Positions 1 through 30,165 are shown, counted from the stretch's first letter. The stretch is DNA of 64,000 nt from Alviniconcha marisindica (GCA_018857735.1 JABMCL010000027.1:162501-226500), one strand, 5' to 3'. Notes: generated by a model from the sequence alone, not told the origin. Program-made: numbers and translations.

Positions 1-1
1 C

Positions 2-16625
<16,624 letters not shown>

Positions 16626-17271
16626 AATCAGGACGCAACCATCGAGTCAGAAAAGACGAGTTTTCCAGAAATGTTGAGCAAGCTCCCAGGCAGTCGACCA
16701 TAGGGTGATAGTAGGCAGCGGAGTAAGCCGGCCGGGTTAATGAATTGTTAATTTGTTGTAGATAATTTCATATAATTGCTTTCGTTAGAACAGTAATTTT
16801 TAAGAGGTGGACCTCGCGAAGAGGCAAATTTTATTTGATATGCACAGCTTGATGTCAGTTAGATTTCTCATGTATTTATTTATGACTGACTTTTTACCTG
16901 GACGTTTGTTTGCTGTTGCTGTAATTTAATGATGTTTTATGACTGGCGTGAATGTGTGATGTTACTTGGCACCACAAAACATTCCTAGTGCAACTGAATT
17001 CACACTTGGCTAAGAAATCGGCGTATTGTAGTTCAGTAATTAAGTTCAAGATGGTATCTATGCGCTCGGAAAAGCCCATAATTATTCTAGTCAGTATCTT
17101 ATAGTCCGAACATGTAAAACATATTTGATGAATGTGCGTCAGAAATATATAATGTATTTGCAAACGGAGTAAACAAGGTGTGTTGGTTATTCACGTGTTC
17201 GTGTGTACGTACCGTCCGTCGCCTAAGGGCATGTGTGTCCCGTGAGCGTGCGTAATGTGCCACGTAACTTG

Positions 17272-17648
<377 letters not shown>

Positions 17649-17826
17649 GAAAAAGAAGAATAAAACAGAACATACAGCAGTACGGACCAAATCTGTTCGT
17701 ATACACGACAGTGATAACAATAATAATGGAAAATTCTAAGGTGCTTATATTGCGTTATATTAGACTTACAAATACAGAACTGAATGGCAACATAAAAAAA
17801 AGACAAAGTTTTACACTTTTTATCTC

Positions 17827-18164
<338 letters not shown>

Positions 18165-18166
<2 letters not shown>

Positions 18167-18240
18167 GAACTCTGCGAAACCGAGGATAATAGCGTTAGGT
18201 CCATATGGACCTATCTAACAGCCAGTCCTTGCTATACTAC
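18165..18240 (-). repeat. Short dispersed repeat attached to a GA tract
   Basis: CGAGGATAATAGCGTTAGGT, the palindrome AGGTCCATATGGACCT and CAGCCAGTCCTTGCTATACT recur, inverted and diverged, at 40083-40185. Its first part also recurs at 1082-1110. At 18165 and 1082 it directly abuts a (GA)n tract. Confidence 0.6.
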
Positions 18241-18386
18241 AAACACAAATAAACACGACAATACCACAAACAAATATAAGCACGATTAAGCAACTGATTA
18301 ATGCAGTTTCGCAGTTCCTACACTGAAATGTGCAGAAACATCGGAATTAAATTTATTTCATGGGCATACATGCATACAACACTCAC

Positions 18387-18418
<32 letters not shown>

Positions 18419-18651
18419 GACACTGACACTCGGCAGTGACCGTGACTGACTCGGCGGCAGTGACACATCGTGCACACACACTGACTGCACTGACACACTA
18501 GCTACTTTTCATTTCAGTGACCTACACACTTGAGGGCGCCTCCTTTCAGTTTTACCAGACCCAAATAAAACAAAAAACATGGGAGTGTTTTGTCCCGTAT
18601 ATTTGCCGCCTGCAGTCTATGGCTGGTTCGACCGCGGCAGCAGACGACATA

Positions 18652-18784
18652 GCCACCATTTTGCGTATGTGACGTCATAAAACATGTCTGCGCCCATGTG
18701 TTAGCTTTGCTGGAACTTTCCTTAGCAACAGATTGGCTTTTGGGGAGTTTCCCTTGACGTTTATCATTCTTTTACAGCGCAAAC
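18652..18784 (+). promoter_or_regulatory. Likely RPAP3 core promoter with CRE and YY1-like motif
   Basis: A perfect palindromic CRE/ATF octamer TGACGTCA sits at 18670-18677, 108 bp before the RPAP3 ATG. A YY1-like GCCACCATTTTG lies just upstream, at about 18652. Both motifs are common in TATA-less housekeeping promoters. The motifs are visible; the promoter role is inferred. Confidence 0.45.
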
Positions 18785-20218
18785 ATGGCAGTTTCCCCAC
18801 ACGAAGAAAAAATGATTGGCCTCCAGTACCAGATGAGGCAAAATCAGCAGGATCTGCAAGATTTTCTCTCTGATCTTGGCAGCTGGGAAGACGAAATGAA
18901 AACGAAAGAACAAGAACTACGGAAGAAGAAATCCGACGAGCCACAGGTTTGACAGAATTGGAGTGTATTGATTCCATCAGTCATACTCATGTCATTCAGA
19001 ACTGTGCCTTTTCTCGACAACGGTTTTGCACCGCTGAAAGTAGTGAAACTGAAAGACATTGTCATTGAATGATTGATCACTGAATTGATTGTGTCACGTG
19101 TTTTTGGTGACCAGCGTCGCTCGGTGTCAACAATAATTTCTTATTTTTCTTTCATTGAGGGAATCCAAAACACAGGCAAATACCTTGAACTGGTGGTGCG
19201 CTTCTATGGAATAAAGGAGAGTGAACAGACAAGCGTCATCACTGAAAAAATGTAAATTTGCAAGCGTACCACTACCAGTACAGACTTTAGCATTTCACTC
19301 CCTTGGCTGCAGGGAACTGTTAAACATCCCAGAGCCACAGAATATGACTTAGCCCACTGAGGAGAGTGTGTGTAGGGTGGAGGTGGGGGGGGGGGGGGGG
19401 GATGATCAGGAGAGAGAGGAGGAGGAAAGAAGAGAAATAACCAAAGATGACCAACCAAAGACAATGATTATTACAATATTAGTAATATTACTATATTAGG
19501 GGGTTTAGTGACTGAATGAGTCTGGTTGCCTTGCAGCTTGGCATGATGTATTTGGCTTAAAGTTCATTTTGAATAATTACAATCCTCAGTATTCTGCCAC
19601 ATTGATGGATCTTCATAGTTGTTTTCTCTGACGAGCTAAACTGACTCTGACTAGAGAACTGAAACGGTCTTGTGTTGTCTTGACCAGGAGCACTGCCCAC
19701 ACTGGCTGCACTTCCTGGATTACCAGCACAGCATGCTAATGACAATAGTCAATAGTCTGACTTAAACACAATATTATTATTACTATATTAGTTTGGTTGA
19801 CATGGTAATGTTAGCTTTTAGTTTTACCTGTGGATGAATTAATGCAAGATTTATTTTTTTCTCCATCCTATGTCTTTAGTTTTTACTCTCTGAGTCTCTC
19901 TCCCCTTCAGTGTTGATTGATTATTATTTGCTTAAAATTTAAAGTTAAACATTTTTAGTTTTATAGGAAAAACATTACTTTCAGAATATCCTGTTTTATT
20001 TCCAGAATTTACCACCAGTGAGGAACAGCCTTGACAAAAAGAAGCTGAAGAAGAAAAAGAAGAAAAGGCCAGAGCAGCAGAACAAACCTAAAAAAATAAG
20101 TGGCTTTGACTTCAGAGCATGGGACAAATTTGATGTGGTGTGTAAAAATTAATTTAATATTTCCAGTCATGAATATTCATTGCTTTTATTTACCCTCTCT
20201 CTCTCTCTCTCTCAGTAA

Positions 20219-20274
<56 letters not shown>

Positions 20275-23025
20275 TATCATAGCTTTCACCTAGAGTCACT
20301 TGACTGGCAAGATCTGTAATTGTTTCTCAAATACTTCAATGTTTTTGTCACCTGAACATGACATACAATAACAATGCTTAAGATAACTACATCAAATGTA
20401 AATTTATGTTTGCAATCCCCTCCCATCTTTCATTCTTAACAATTAACATGTAATCATGCATTATTAAACATGTTCTTGTAATTGATGCACGTCTCGCTCA
20501 CTTTTGTATGAAGTGTTTTGTGGCAGTTATGGCAATTTATATATATATATATATATATAAATATAAATTAAATATATAATGTGCATGAAATACAAATAAA
20601 CTCCTCAACAGATTTAACCAACTTCTGCCCCTTTGTTTATATTTATATGATGTGCAGCTTGTCTCAGAAGAATATAATAATTCTTTTTTTGTTAAAATTA
20701 AATATTGACACCCATTGTTCTGCTCTAATAAAGGCTAAATCAGTTTCTAGTCCCATTATCAACAGTTGCTGCCTTAATCGTCTGACTGTATTATCTCACT
20801 GCAAGCACTGCAACTGCAAGCCATTGAAAGCATCTCACACCATTACCATCACTGCATCAGGGTGTCAGAGTCAATAGACCATGCAGAAGTCTGTGCGTTA
20901 CACCATCTGATGTGGGGAACAATGTCTCCATGCATGACTCTCACAGACTAGTATACATAATATATATATGTGCATGGTGGTGATTACAAATGACACTCAC
21001 TGGCCCTTCTGTGTGTGTGTGCATGGCTAGCTGAACACATGTTACACATGTTTATTATAAGCTGACTCAGAAGATGTAAGTTTTTTGTTCCGGTAAGTGC
21101 AATGTTGCAATTTTGTTGACTGAGTGGCACTGGCAGTGATTCAGAAGACAGTAAACCTATTAGCCTACAGAGATGGCCAAGTGCTACATGTACATATCTG
21201 ACATATCTACAGGACAAACATAATTTCCTTCCCTTGCTAGGGAATTAATGTGGCCTTGCCTTGCCCATGCACCAGGTCCCTAATACAGGACTATGAACAG
21301 ACTTGATTATATTATATTTGAAGCCCTTATAGATTGGGAATTGAAAATTAAAGCTGTAAACACACATTCATTTGACTGTACAGGTTATTCTTTTTCATTT
21401 GCTTTTTTCATCAAGGTAATTTTCTGTCTGGCAGGACAAAGCACTTGCTGACATTGATGGTGAGGAGAAGAAATCTTCCTCAGAGTATGAAACTGATGAA
21501 GAGTGGGAAGCAGAGAGGAAGAAGCATTTGGCCAATGAAGAAAAGAACACAGTAGGTATTTTGTATACATGTTTGTTCCAAATAGGAATTGTTCCCTCCA
21601 GTGAAGTTTGGGTTGCATTTCTTAAAGAAGACAGCCATACCAGAGTTGCATTACCCAGTATCTAGGTGACTTGCATCTTTGAAGATCTGAAGTATTGAGG
21701 AGCTTGAGACACCACTGCTTGCACAAAGTCAAGGACTGACTAGAGGAGAGAAGCATTGGAAGAGGAAATACTCAGTGATCTTTTTGAAGGGACAAGAAAG
21801 AGCTGTTGTTAGTCAGACCGACATTTGGATTGTTTCAATGACTACACTGGGGAAACTTCTGAGAGATGGGCCAGAGTGCATATAATATATAATGCACTTT
21901 CTGGAGCATGGAGATACCACCCTGAATTGAATGGAGCAGAATTAATCCCTAACGTCAGTGGGGTTTTTTAATACAAATAAGCCAGGATGATGCACTGCTG
22001 CTGTAGATTCTTTTTTGTGGGCATGTGCCGTGTGGAACTGTGTCTTTTTTTGTCTCATCTGAAAGACCAGATATGAGCCACCTGTGAGACTAGTGAGTTT
22101 TATGTTTCTCTTTTTTTAGGGCAGTTCCCACCTGTTGACATATGCCTATGAGTAGATATTCATTCCACAACAAAAAGTCAGGTTCTTGGATTGAGCCTCA
22201 GGGACAGTTTCTTGTGGATTAGATAGTACCTCATGGACAGTTTTTTGTAGACAGATCTCCCTGGGCACTACATGTATTGAAATGTCCAGGGATGGCTCAG
22301 TGGGGAACAGTCCTACCTAAGGCAGTCATGTGAGGGAATATTTTGTTAGGGAAAAATGTTGTGTGTGTGTTGGAGGTGGTTGGGGGGTGGCGCTCTCCTG
22401 GTATGAAAGCTGTTAGTAAGTGCTTGTGCTTGTTTGTGTCCAGGGCAACTCTCACCTGTCGGCAGGTGCATATGAAGTGGCGGTGGAGTGCTATACGCGT
22501 GGCATTGACCTTGATCCCACCAATGCACTGCTGCCGGCCAACCGTGCCTTGGCCCTCATCAAGATGGAGAGGTAAGCTGTCAGTGCCAGGGATTGTCTGT
22601 GGACTGGCTTTCTGGAGGAGGCCATGACATTTGTTTAAAGAAGCCTGATCAAAAAACATGTCCTAGTGGCAGGTAGACACAGCTGTGGTCATTGCACTTT
22701 AAAATGTGCCATTTTACAAGCTGAGGTGAGCTGGGAACTGTATCAGGTGTGTGATGTTAGCAGCCGGTTTGTGGCATAGGGGAGATGTATTATGTCGTGC
22801 GATTAAGAGTTGAGTCATGTTGACAAGTACAAATTGGCAGATCTGTGTGGACATTGAATATTATGAAAAGTCATATCATGTTGACAGATGGGCATGGAGT
22901 GTTATAGTAACTCATGCTAAACATCATGCAGTTTTGATAGGTAAAAGACAGTAGAGATGGATGTGGAGTGTTGCAAAAAGTCATGTTATGCTGATGCATT
23001 GTTAGATGTGTGGCTGTGGAGATGG

Positions 23026-23074
<49 letters not shown>

Positions 23075-26000
23075 CTTGGTGCCAAAAGGTGCGCAAATGG
23101 GGGGTCAGATTTTTGACTGTCAATAAAATCGGTTTCAAACACTTTGACTTGTTGTTGCTTTGTGTGTGCGTTCATAATTGGTCAGTATTACAGTGGAAAC
23201 AATATGAGCTCCAAATCTGGAGCAGCTGGAGAAATATAATTTTTTGAAAGTGAAAAGCGCGATGAAATTCGACCCCTGAAAAGGGACACGCTCACAGTGA
23301 GTGCTTTCGATGCTTTCATTCACGTACATGACGAATCAAAACATTACCTCAGTCACCGATTTGCAGAGAGGAGATATCGCTTTACACAGTGCATATAAAA
23401 TCGATTATCACTAAGTTTTGTTTTTGGAGTTAGAGGCTCCGAAATATCCCTCGGTCGAACGTTATGTGTGTTGAAATGTTTCATGACCAGCATCCGCAGA
23501 CAATCTAGTGAAGAACGGACTTTCTCTTTCGTCGAAACTTTACTCCAGTCACTGTGGCACGTCACTGCATCAGGCGCCAGTGTTTTATTTTACTGCCAAA
23601 TGTCTGGGTAGTTTTTAAAATATATTTTGCCATTCTTCATAAAATTGTTGCAATAAATAACGTTCAACAACGTATTAAATTAAACAAGCAAAAGGAAAAA
23701 AATAAAGTTTTTGCGCTTTTGCACTGCTTCCGGTCAGCCATGTTATACATCCGGGTCATTTGCTTTTAGCACATGGCCGCATGGAGGAGACGTTCTGCTA
23801 TGCGAAAGGTGTGTGGTAATATTTTTGAAGACCGTAACGTTCAACTTTATTTAAACGTTCATCGGAGATTTAGTCAAATCTTCCGGTTATACAATATTTA
23901 TATTGGTATATGCCGAATCTTTTAAAGTATCGGAATGTTAGCATACAGAGTGAGTTTTTGTTGCTGTTTTTGTTGCTGTTCAGATGCCTTCGGAAGAAAA
24001 AAAATCACCGAGTTTCTTACAACATGAGTGCGTGTTGAAATCGTAATGTGCGACAGCAGATTGGTTATAAACAGTATATTCTGATCGTACTCTTTACATT
24101 TTTTGCTTGCGCTTAACGCAGTTCGTTTTGTTTACAAACTACGTCTTCAAACAAATCATCATATATGGCAGACAATTCGAATTTACGCAGGTTAAAGTCG
24201 TCAAGATGTTGAACATTACAATTACAACACGAGCTGTGGAAATAATAACATTCGACATAATTATAGTGACCATGCCTGTCTGCCTTCCACAGTTCTAACA
24301 ATGTAAGGTGCCGATCTTAATAGCATTATTCTTTGGCTGTGATTTTTTTAAAGTCATATTTATTATGATTTTTTCTATTTATTATTATTAATTCTTTCAC
24401 TTTGAAGTTAACTGTTCAACTATTTTTGTCCTAGGCATCTGAGTCAACATGACCAAGAAATGCATGGATGACAGGTTGCCTGTGTGTTTTCCTGTGACAC
24501 CCAAAAGCAGAAAAGTTGCACTCACTCTTACTTGCTCCATTTTCTCTTACAAAACACATACTTGTTTGTTAAATAATAAGTATTAAAAACAAAGTACCAT
24601 GTCATCTATTTAACATTATGCTATCCACTACAACAAAATTAATGCAGCAAAAACTGTTCACATGGAAATAGTTATGTGTCTTTATATTCTACAGTAATAA
24701 AAAGTTACTGATTTATCATTTTCATCAAGAAACAAACAGCATTGTACATCTTGTTGAAATAGTAATGTACGACATATTTCTTACATCATTTGCTGTTTAT
24801 GTCAAGAAAGCTTAAATTTGAGGAGAAAAAAATCATCAAATCTTGCTTGTCACATATTGTTCTATTAAAGAATAACTGTTTATGTTTCAAAATGTGTTGC
24901 TTTTTATTCATTTAAAAATGTTCAAGATTGGCTGTATGTTGAACGTTATGTATTGCAACAAACTATGCGTAGCATGCTGTTCTGTGTGACACAGAACAAC
25001 AACAGTTTACTTGGTAATACTCATGTGGATCACATCTTGTAAGATCAGTTGGGTTTTCACAGTTAACTGCATGATTAGAAGCACAGTGATGTGGGTTTGA
25101 TGTAATGTGTAATGTTCAACATCTTGTCACAAATCACACTGAAAGTCAAATTTTCAGGAACGAAGAGCAGCACTGCCTTCTCCCTTCACTGGTGGATGAC
25201 TTCACATGTGTTCATTCAAAAAATTCATTACTCACTCACATCCTGTCAACTTTATTTTCTAGTACCTCTGTCCTCTTTTCTTGCGCACCTTTTGGCACTA
25301 AGTCATATATGGCTGTGGAGTGTTATGAAAAAGCCATGCAATGTTGTGTTCTTTGTTAGTGAATGAGGACGTGGAGTGTTGCACCACTGTCATGCCATGC
25401 TGACATAAGTGCAGGTGTGGGGCAGTGAAGTGGGACATGGTGTGTTGTGAAAAGTTATTCCATGTTGACAGGTGTAGGACAGTGGATATGGGCCGGGATT
25501 GTACCAAAGTCATGCCATGTTGACAGGTATGGGGCCGCAGAGGTGGACTGCACAATGGCAATCACACTGGACCCACTGTATGTGAAGGCCTACCTGAGGC
25601 GAGCAGCGGCCAGAGTGGGTCTGCAGCATCTGGCATCAGCCCTGGAGGATTATCGCAGGGTGCTGCAGCTGGAGCCCACCAACAAACAGGCCAGGACTGA
25701 GATCGACAGGCTGGAGAAGGTCTGTCTGTGTTTGTACTGGCAGTTAATAGGGATGGCAGGAAGGGGGTGGTACCTGTATCTAGCAGGCCAAGACTGAGAT
25801 CAGCAAGCTGGAGAAGGTCTCTGTCTATGTCTACTGGCAGGGAGTGGGGGTGGTGGGTAGGGGGTGGTCCCTAATATTCAACAGGCCAGAATTGAGATTG
25901 ACAGGCTGGAGAAGGTGTTGGTCTTTCTGTGTATGAGTGACAGGTGTTTGGTGGAGAGGGTGGGGTGGGATGAGGTGAATTGGGAGTGGGGGTGGTGTGG

Positions 26001-26536
26001 AACTAGCATGGAGCAGCCAGGACCAAGATCTTTAGGCTGGAGAAGGTTTCTTTTTGTGTGTGTGGGGGGGGGGGGGGGGGGGGGTGTGTGTGTGTGTGGA
26101 TATGGGGTGGCTGGTGAAAACGGTGGGGTGCGGTAGGGTGAATGGAGAAGTAGGGGTGGGGACAGAAACCTCTAGCAGGCCGGGGCTGAGATATCAACAG
26201 GCTGGAAAAGGTAGGGTACATGAGTGGATGAGTGGACTGGGGTTGAGGATTGACACAAGTGCTGCAGCCAGAACTTTACGACAAGCAGTGCCCAGGACTG
26301 ATGCTGACAGACTGGAAAAGGTAGAGTATGTGTAAAGGGGGAAGGGGGAAGATTTGCGATTATTACAGGGCAATGCAGCTGCAAGTGAACAGGTAGGCCA
26401 GGTGTGAGGAGCATGGTATACATATGTTGTTTTCTTTCTTTGGGGGAGGTGGGGGGATAGGGGTGCAGGGGATTAACAGGATCTAGGAAGTCATTGTTTT
26501 GTTGTAGGGTGTGTATGTGTGCTTGTATGCATATGA

Positions 26537-26607
<71 letters not shown>

Positions 26608-29600
26608 AAAAAATTAAAAAAATCTTTTTAATCCTTTTTTATTTTGGTATTCACATGCTATCCACTGCAAAATAGTAATCTGTATGAACATCTTTTATTT
26701 CTCAAAAGCAAATATGTCAGTGTTGCTTGATTACATAATCAATATCAGGATGAGTCCTACAAAGAGAGTATTGCTTTAATCCTCAGGAAATCGAGAGGGA
26801 GAAGGAAGACCCCAGCCCAGCAGCATCGTCCCTTGAGAAGACCCAGACCAGTGAGGTGAAGGCTGTGTATAAACCGCCAGAACAGAGGTCCAAGGTCAGA
26901 GAACTTACCAGAAAAATGATGTGCAAGCCCAGTTTACTATCAAGTATCATTCTGGGGAAAAGGAAAAACTGTTGGGTAAAGGAAACACTGTTTCAGAGGG
27001 TTTTTTAGAAGTGAAATGAGTTCGTGATATTTTCACTGTAGGAAAGTGGAGTGGAGTGGGGTTGGGGGGTGGAATGCATATTTGAAAAAAGCAATGTTTA
27101 AGGAGTTCAAATTTGGAGTAATAGCTGTTTTTGCTAACTTGTCACAAGGAAAGCAATGTGGCTTGAAGGCAAGCTGTTTGTTTACTTAGTTTTATTTTAT
27201 TTTTTAAATTTACTATGTAAAGATGCCTGGCATGCAAGAGTATTCAGATGACTGCCAACTGATGGAAGGATGTAGTAAAGTGTTGCCTTATTGCAGAAAC
27301 CTCTCCGAAGAATAGAGATTGAAGAGATTGGTCTTAAAGGAAACACTGAGAGGAAAGCTGCCATCGCCAGTGTGGAAGCCAAGCAGAGCAGCACCAAAAA
27401 AAAGATGGAAGCCAAAGACCAACAGATGTTCGAAAAATTCACTGTCAAATCCAGTGGTGATAGGGGTGAGGCAAAACTGATCAGTGAGAGTCGTGTTACT
27501 TTCAACACTACCAGCGATTCATGTGCCCAGTCTGAAGTTCCACAAGTCAGCCCTGAAGAAGAAACACCAATCATACTCTCAGCTGTTTCAAACTCTAACA
27601 CTGTGGCATCAGACAGTCAGAGGCAAGAGACAAGCAGGTTGCAGAATGGATCATCCAGGTCCAAGCCTATCTCTCCCCGAGAAGGTGGGGGGCTGACATC
27701 TGTCAGCTCCACTCTGGAGAGGGAACCCCCGCAGACTTCATTCCAGTTCCAGGCTGATTTCAAAATTCTTAAGAATGATCTCCAGTCTTTCTACACATAC
27801 TTCAAGGTAAAAACCATGTGGGTTAAACTGTATTGGGACAGGTCTCAAGAATAATCCATAAACATGTCAGCCCATTTTGTTGGAAATGCAGAGTATACAC
27901 ATATGTAATACCAGAATGAAATATAATCTAAGCTTTCATGGAGGAATGATTGTAAAACCACCTAGCCATTAACTTCCTGGTGCTTTGTTGTAAATGGTTG
28001 TGTTGGTCAATACAGATCAATAACAAGTATTCCTATACTGGAGCTTAGCACCTTGTGTGACACCAAACTGGCTTGATATTTTCTCATTAGCTTGTCTGTT
28101 GACTGAAACTACTGAAGGTGGGAATGCTGACAAGTTTGGTAAGCGTTTAGGGTGAACTGACAGTGAATCAGACTGGTAACAAAAGTCTTCCTTTCCAACA
28201 CTGATGTATTGTTGTTTTTCACAGAGAATCGACCCTGGGCTGTACCCCAAGTTGTTTGGTCAGAGTCTGGAGGCACCAGTTCTTCTGAAAATTGTTGAGG
28301 CTTTCCGGGAGTGCTGCATTCCGTGAGTATATTTAGTGTGTTACACACACATGCAGGCGTATACACACACACACAAATCAGTGAAAAGAATGACAATGTT
28401 ATAATGATTGTTGGGGTGCATTTATCTTGATCATTCAAACCAGTTCAAAGCACCATGGGGCTTGCAAGTGGGGGTTGTTATTATTACTGGTACTGCTGTC
28501 TACAGTTAGTGTTTAGAGGTAGTCAGTCTGTAATTAGACCAGTAAGACTGTAAGAGGTAATGATGATTGTACCATTTCTTAATAAATGAAAAGCGCTGAG
28601 CATCTTTTAGAACCTACAAGCATTTTGTCTGTAAAAGCATTATTTTACAGAACGCTATGAAGAATGCTTCTCTCTTGGTTTGTAAAGCACCTTTTCTGCA
28701 CAGGTTGACTATTGAGTGGATGGATGTGTGTATGTAGAGGAGGTGGTGTTAATATTATTACGGATGTCCTGTACAGTGTAAGTATGTACATACTTTTTTT
28801 GTGTAAAGCCCTTTGAGCTAAATCATGTTATGGACATTGATGAGATGGGGGAAAGTGGATCAATTCTGTGTGCCTTTTCATTCCAGCTGCAGTACTTGTG
28901 AAGAAGCAGTTTCCAATTACTAGCAGGAGTTACTGTAATTGTACATTTGTGCAGGTGAATTGTGAAATTGTTATTTAAATACATTTCAGGGCCAGCGAAG
29001 ACTGCTTTGATCATTTGAAGAATCTAGCTGAAGTCAAACGCTTCTCCATGATCGTCATGTTCCTCTCTTCCAAAGACAAACAAGGTGCCTGTCTTCTTTT
29101 GGTTTTTGTAGTGAGTCACTCATTCCTTAAGTGCATTTTTGTTGTTGTTATTGTACTACTGTTGATAACACTTAATTGTTAGCCATTTCTGATCGTTTGC
29201 AGGCTGAGTTGCATGCCTTTCATATGTCTTTAAGGTGGTATTAGTGGAAGTTAATCAACTTGGTAAAATGCATTATACCATTTTATTTTTACTTCCCAAT
29301 AAAGTAACAGGGCATTATAGTCATAATTACAGTTATTACTTGTTTGTTTGCTTTGCAAAGTTAGATGATGTCTGCTAGAAGACTGTTTGAAGGAAAATAG
29401 CAGCAGTAATGTCATTAAATCAAAGACTGCAATGGAATAGGTTGCCTGAGGCAAAGCCTCTCCCTTTAGTCTTGTATCTGGAGGCTCGGCATAGCTGTTC
29501 AATGAGCCTCACATTGAACTTTGAAGAAGTACCTTCTGAGCAGATACTTTAATTTATTAGTTAGTATTGACTGAGGTGGTTTACAGTGCAGTCTTTTAAA

Positions 29601-29961
29601 ACATTACATAGACTTTCCGAGTCTGGTTTAGTACTGGAAAAAAAAAAAAAAAAAAAAGGGGGAGAAAAAAAAAAGCAACAAAGAGTCAGGATGGTTTGAA
29701 GAAATATCTAGAGATTGCTAGCTTCATTTAAGTCTTTGTGTGTCAGTGCTCTTCAGGTTGTTTTTTATTGTTAGAATACTTTTGGGCTGTGTTTTTGTTT
29801 TTTTAATTAATACAAAACTCTGTTCTTGAATTGCAACAAGTGAAACTGTTTCTTTTTTTACTGTTTTAACAGGCATTAAAGATGTCTTCCAGTACTTGAG
29901 AACAAGGACAACCCACCCAGAAAAAGACATTGATGCTCTGATGAAGAAGTATGACATCTAA
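18785..29961 (+). CDS. RPAP3: RNA polymerase II-associated protein 3, complete (10 exons)
   Basis: Exons 18785-18946, 20006-20137, 21435-21551, 22444-22571, 25527-25719, 26787-26894, 27297-27806, 28225-28322, 28990-29084 and 29873-29961 join in consistent phases to 543 residues. The N-terminus (QNQQDLQDFLSDLGSWE, basic K-rich stretch, FDFRAWDKFDV) matches animal RPAP3. Exons 4-5 form one three-repeat TPR domain with an intact carboxylate clamp (K..GN, LLPANRA, VKAYLRR) for the EEVD tails of Hsp90/Hsp70. Exon 7 is a charged linker. Exons 7-10 form the RPAP3_C domain (FQADFKILKN, LYPKLFGQSLEAPVLLKIVEAF, KRFSMIVMFLS). RPAP3 works in the R2TP complex with PIH1D1 and RUVBL1/2, assembling RNA polymerase II, snoRNPs and PIKKs in the cytoplasm. 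Human RPAP3 has two TPR domains in 665 residues; one is absent here. Exon 5 is bordered by exon-derived repeat arrays, and a TIR element sits in intron 4. Confidence 0.95.
18947..20005 (+). other. RPAP3 intron 1
   Basis: About 1 kb with a 16-G run near 19386. Nothing else gene-like is seen. Confidence 0.6.
20138..21434 (+). other. RPAP3 intron 2
   Basis: AT-rich, with compound microsatellite and TA tracts. No exon is recognised; in particular no second TPR domain. Confidence 0.6.
20205..20272 (+). repeat. (CT)n-(CA)n-(TA)n compound microsatellite
   Basis: Three dinucleotide units in succession in RPAP3 intron 2. Confidence 0.9.
22860..23027 (+). repeat. Left part of the RPAP3 exon 5 acceptor-side array
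   Basis: Units such as TCATATCATGTTGACAGATG, GGCATGGAGTGTTATAG and GATGTGGAGTGTTGCAAAAA match the units at 25311-25526. The 2.2-kb TIR element separates the two parts. Confidence 0.65.
23072..25305. mobile_element. 2.2-kb TIR element flanked by TA, in RPAP3 intron 4
   Basis: The left end TGACTTGGTGCCAAAAGGTG and the right end, reverse-complemented TGACTTAGTGCCAAAAGGTG, continue alike for about 25 bp with one mismatch. TA flanks both ends. The insertion sits next to an (AT)n tract and splits a tandem array whose units (GGCTGTGGAG...) lie on both sides. I see no transposase ORF. The interior repeats a motif close to TTGAACGTTA in both directions at about 23456, 23658, 23834, 24207, 24937 and 25110, which could be protein-binding sites. 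It looks like a non-autonomous DNA transposon; the TIR core is shared with the element at 33695-37082. Confidence 0.75.
25311..25526 (+). repeat. Right part of the RPAP3 exon 5 acceptor-side array
   Basis: Repeated GTGGAGTGTTGTGAAAAG..., GTCATGCCATGTTGACAGGT and GGGCAGTGGAGATGG-like units run directly into the true acceptor (CATGCCATGTTGACAG) and the exon start GTATGGGGCCGCAGAGG. Decoy acceptors therefore precede the real one. Confidence 0.7.
25784..26320 (+). repeat. Array of exon 5 3'-edge copies in RPAP3 intron 5
   Basis: Five degenerate copies of the last ~33 nt of exon 5 plus the donor GT lie at 25784-25816, 25882-25914, 26014-26045, 26176-26210 and 26286-26320. The first two read in frame as QAKTEISKLEK and QARIEIDRLEK (exon: QARTEIDRLEK), and each ends GAGAAG|GT. 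The others are shifted in frame. Spacers of about 65-130 bp also share TACTGGCAG...GGGGGTGG text. Confidence 0.8.
26066..26098 (+). repeat. G run and (TG)n inside the RPAP3 array
   Basis: A run of about 18 G followed by TG, in the fourth exon-edge copy region. Confidence 0.9.
26537..26602 (+). repeat. (TG)n microsatellite, RPAP3 intron 5
   Basis: Pure TG tract 185 bp before exon 6. Confidence 0.95.
28323..29872 (+). other. RPAP3 introns 8 and 9 (flanking exon 28990-29084)
   Basis: Two AT-rich introns. A poly-A stretch at about 29638-29675 is the only notable feature. Confidence 0.6.
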
Positions 29962-30165
29962 GTTTGGAAGGTCATCCATATGGACTTTATTTCGTGAAAT
30001 TGTGCCTCAAATTTCATTATGCAACCAACTGCCTGTATTACTTGACCTCATGCATTTGCTTTTCCTTGATGTGAACATTTTGGTGTTCCATGTGACTGGG
30101 AAAAGAAAAATGTTTGGTGAAATGTATGAATGTTGTAGGGATGGTCAAATGTAAGCTCTGGAATG

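Noticed and set aside
16626..16800. GPCR polyadenylation signal
   Set aside because: No clear AATAAA or ATTAAA was found in the expected place, so none was annotated.
22297..22659. 120-codon minus-strand ORF over RPAP3 exon 4
   Set aside because: It is a shadow of the TPR exon, whose plus-strand reading is confirmed by phases and homology.
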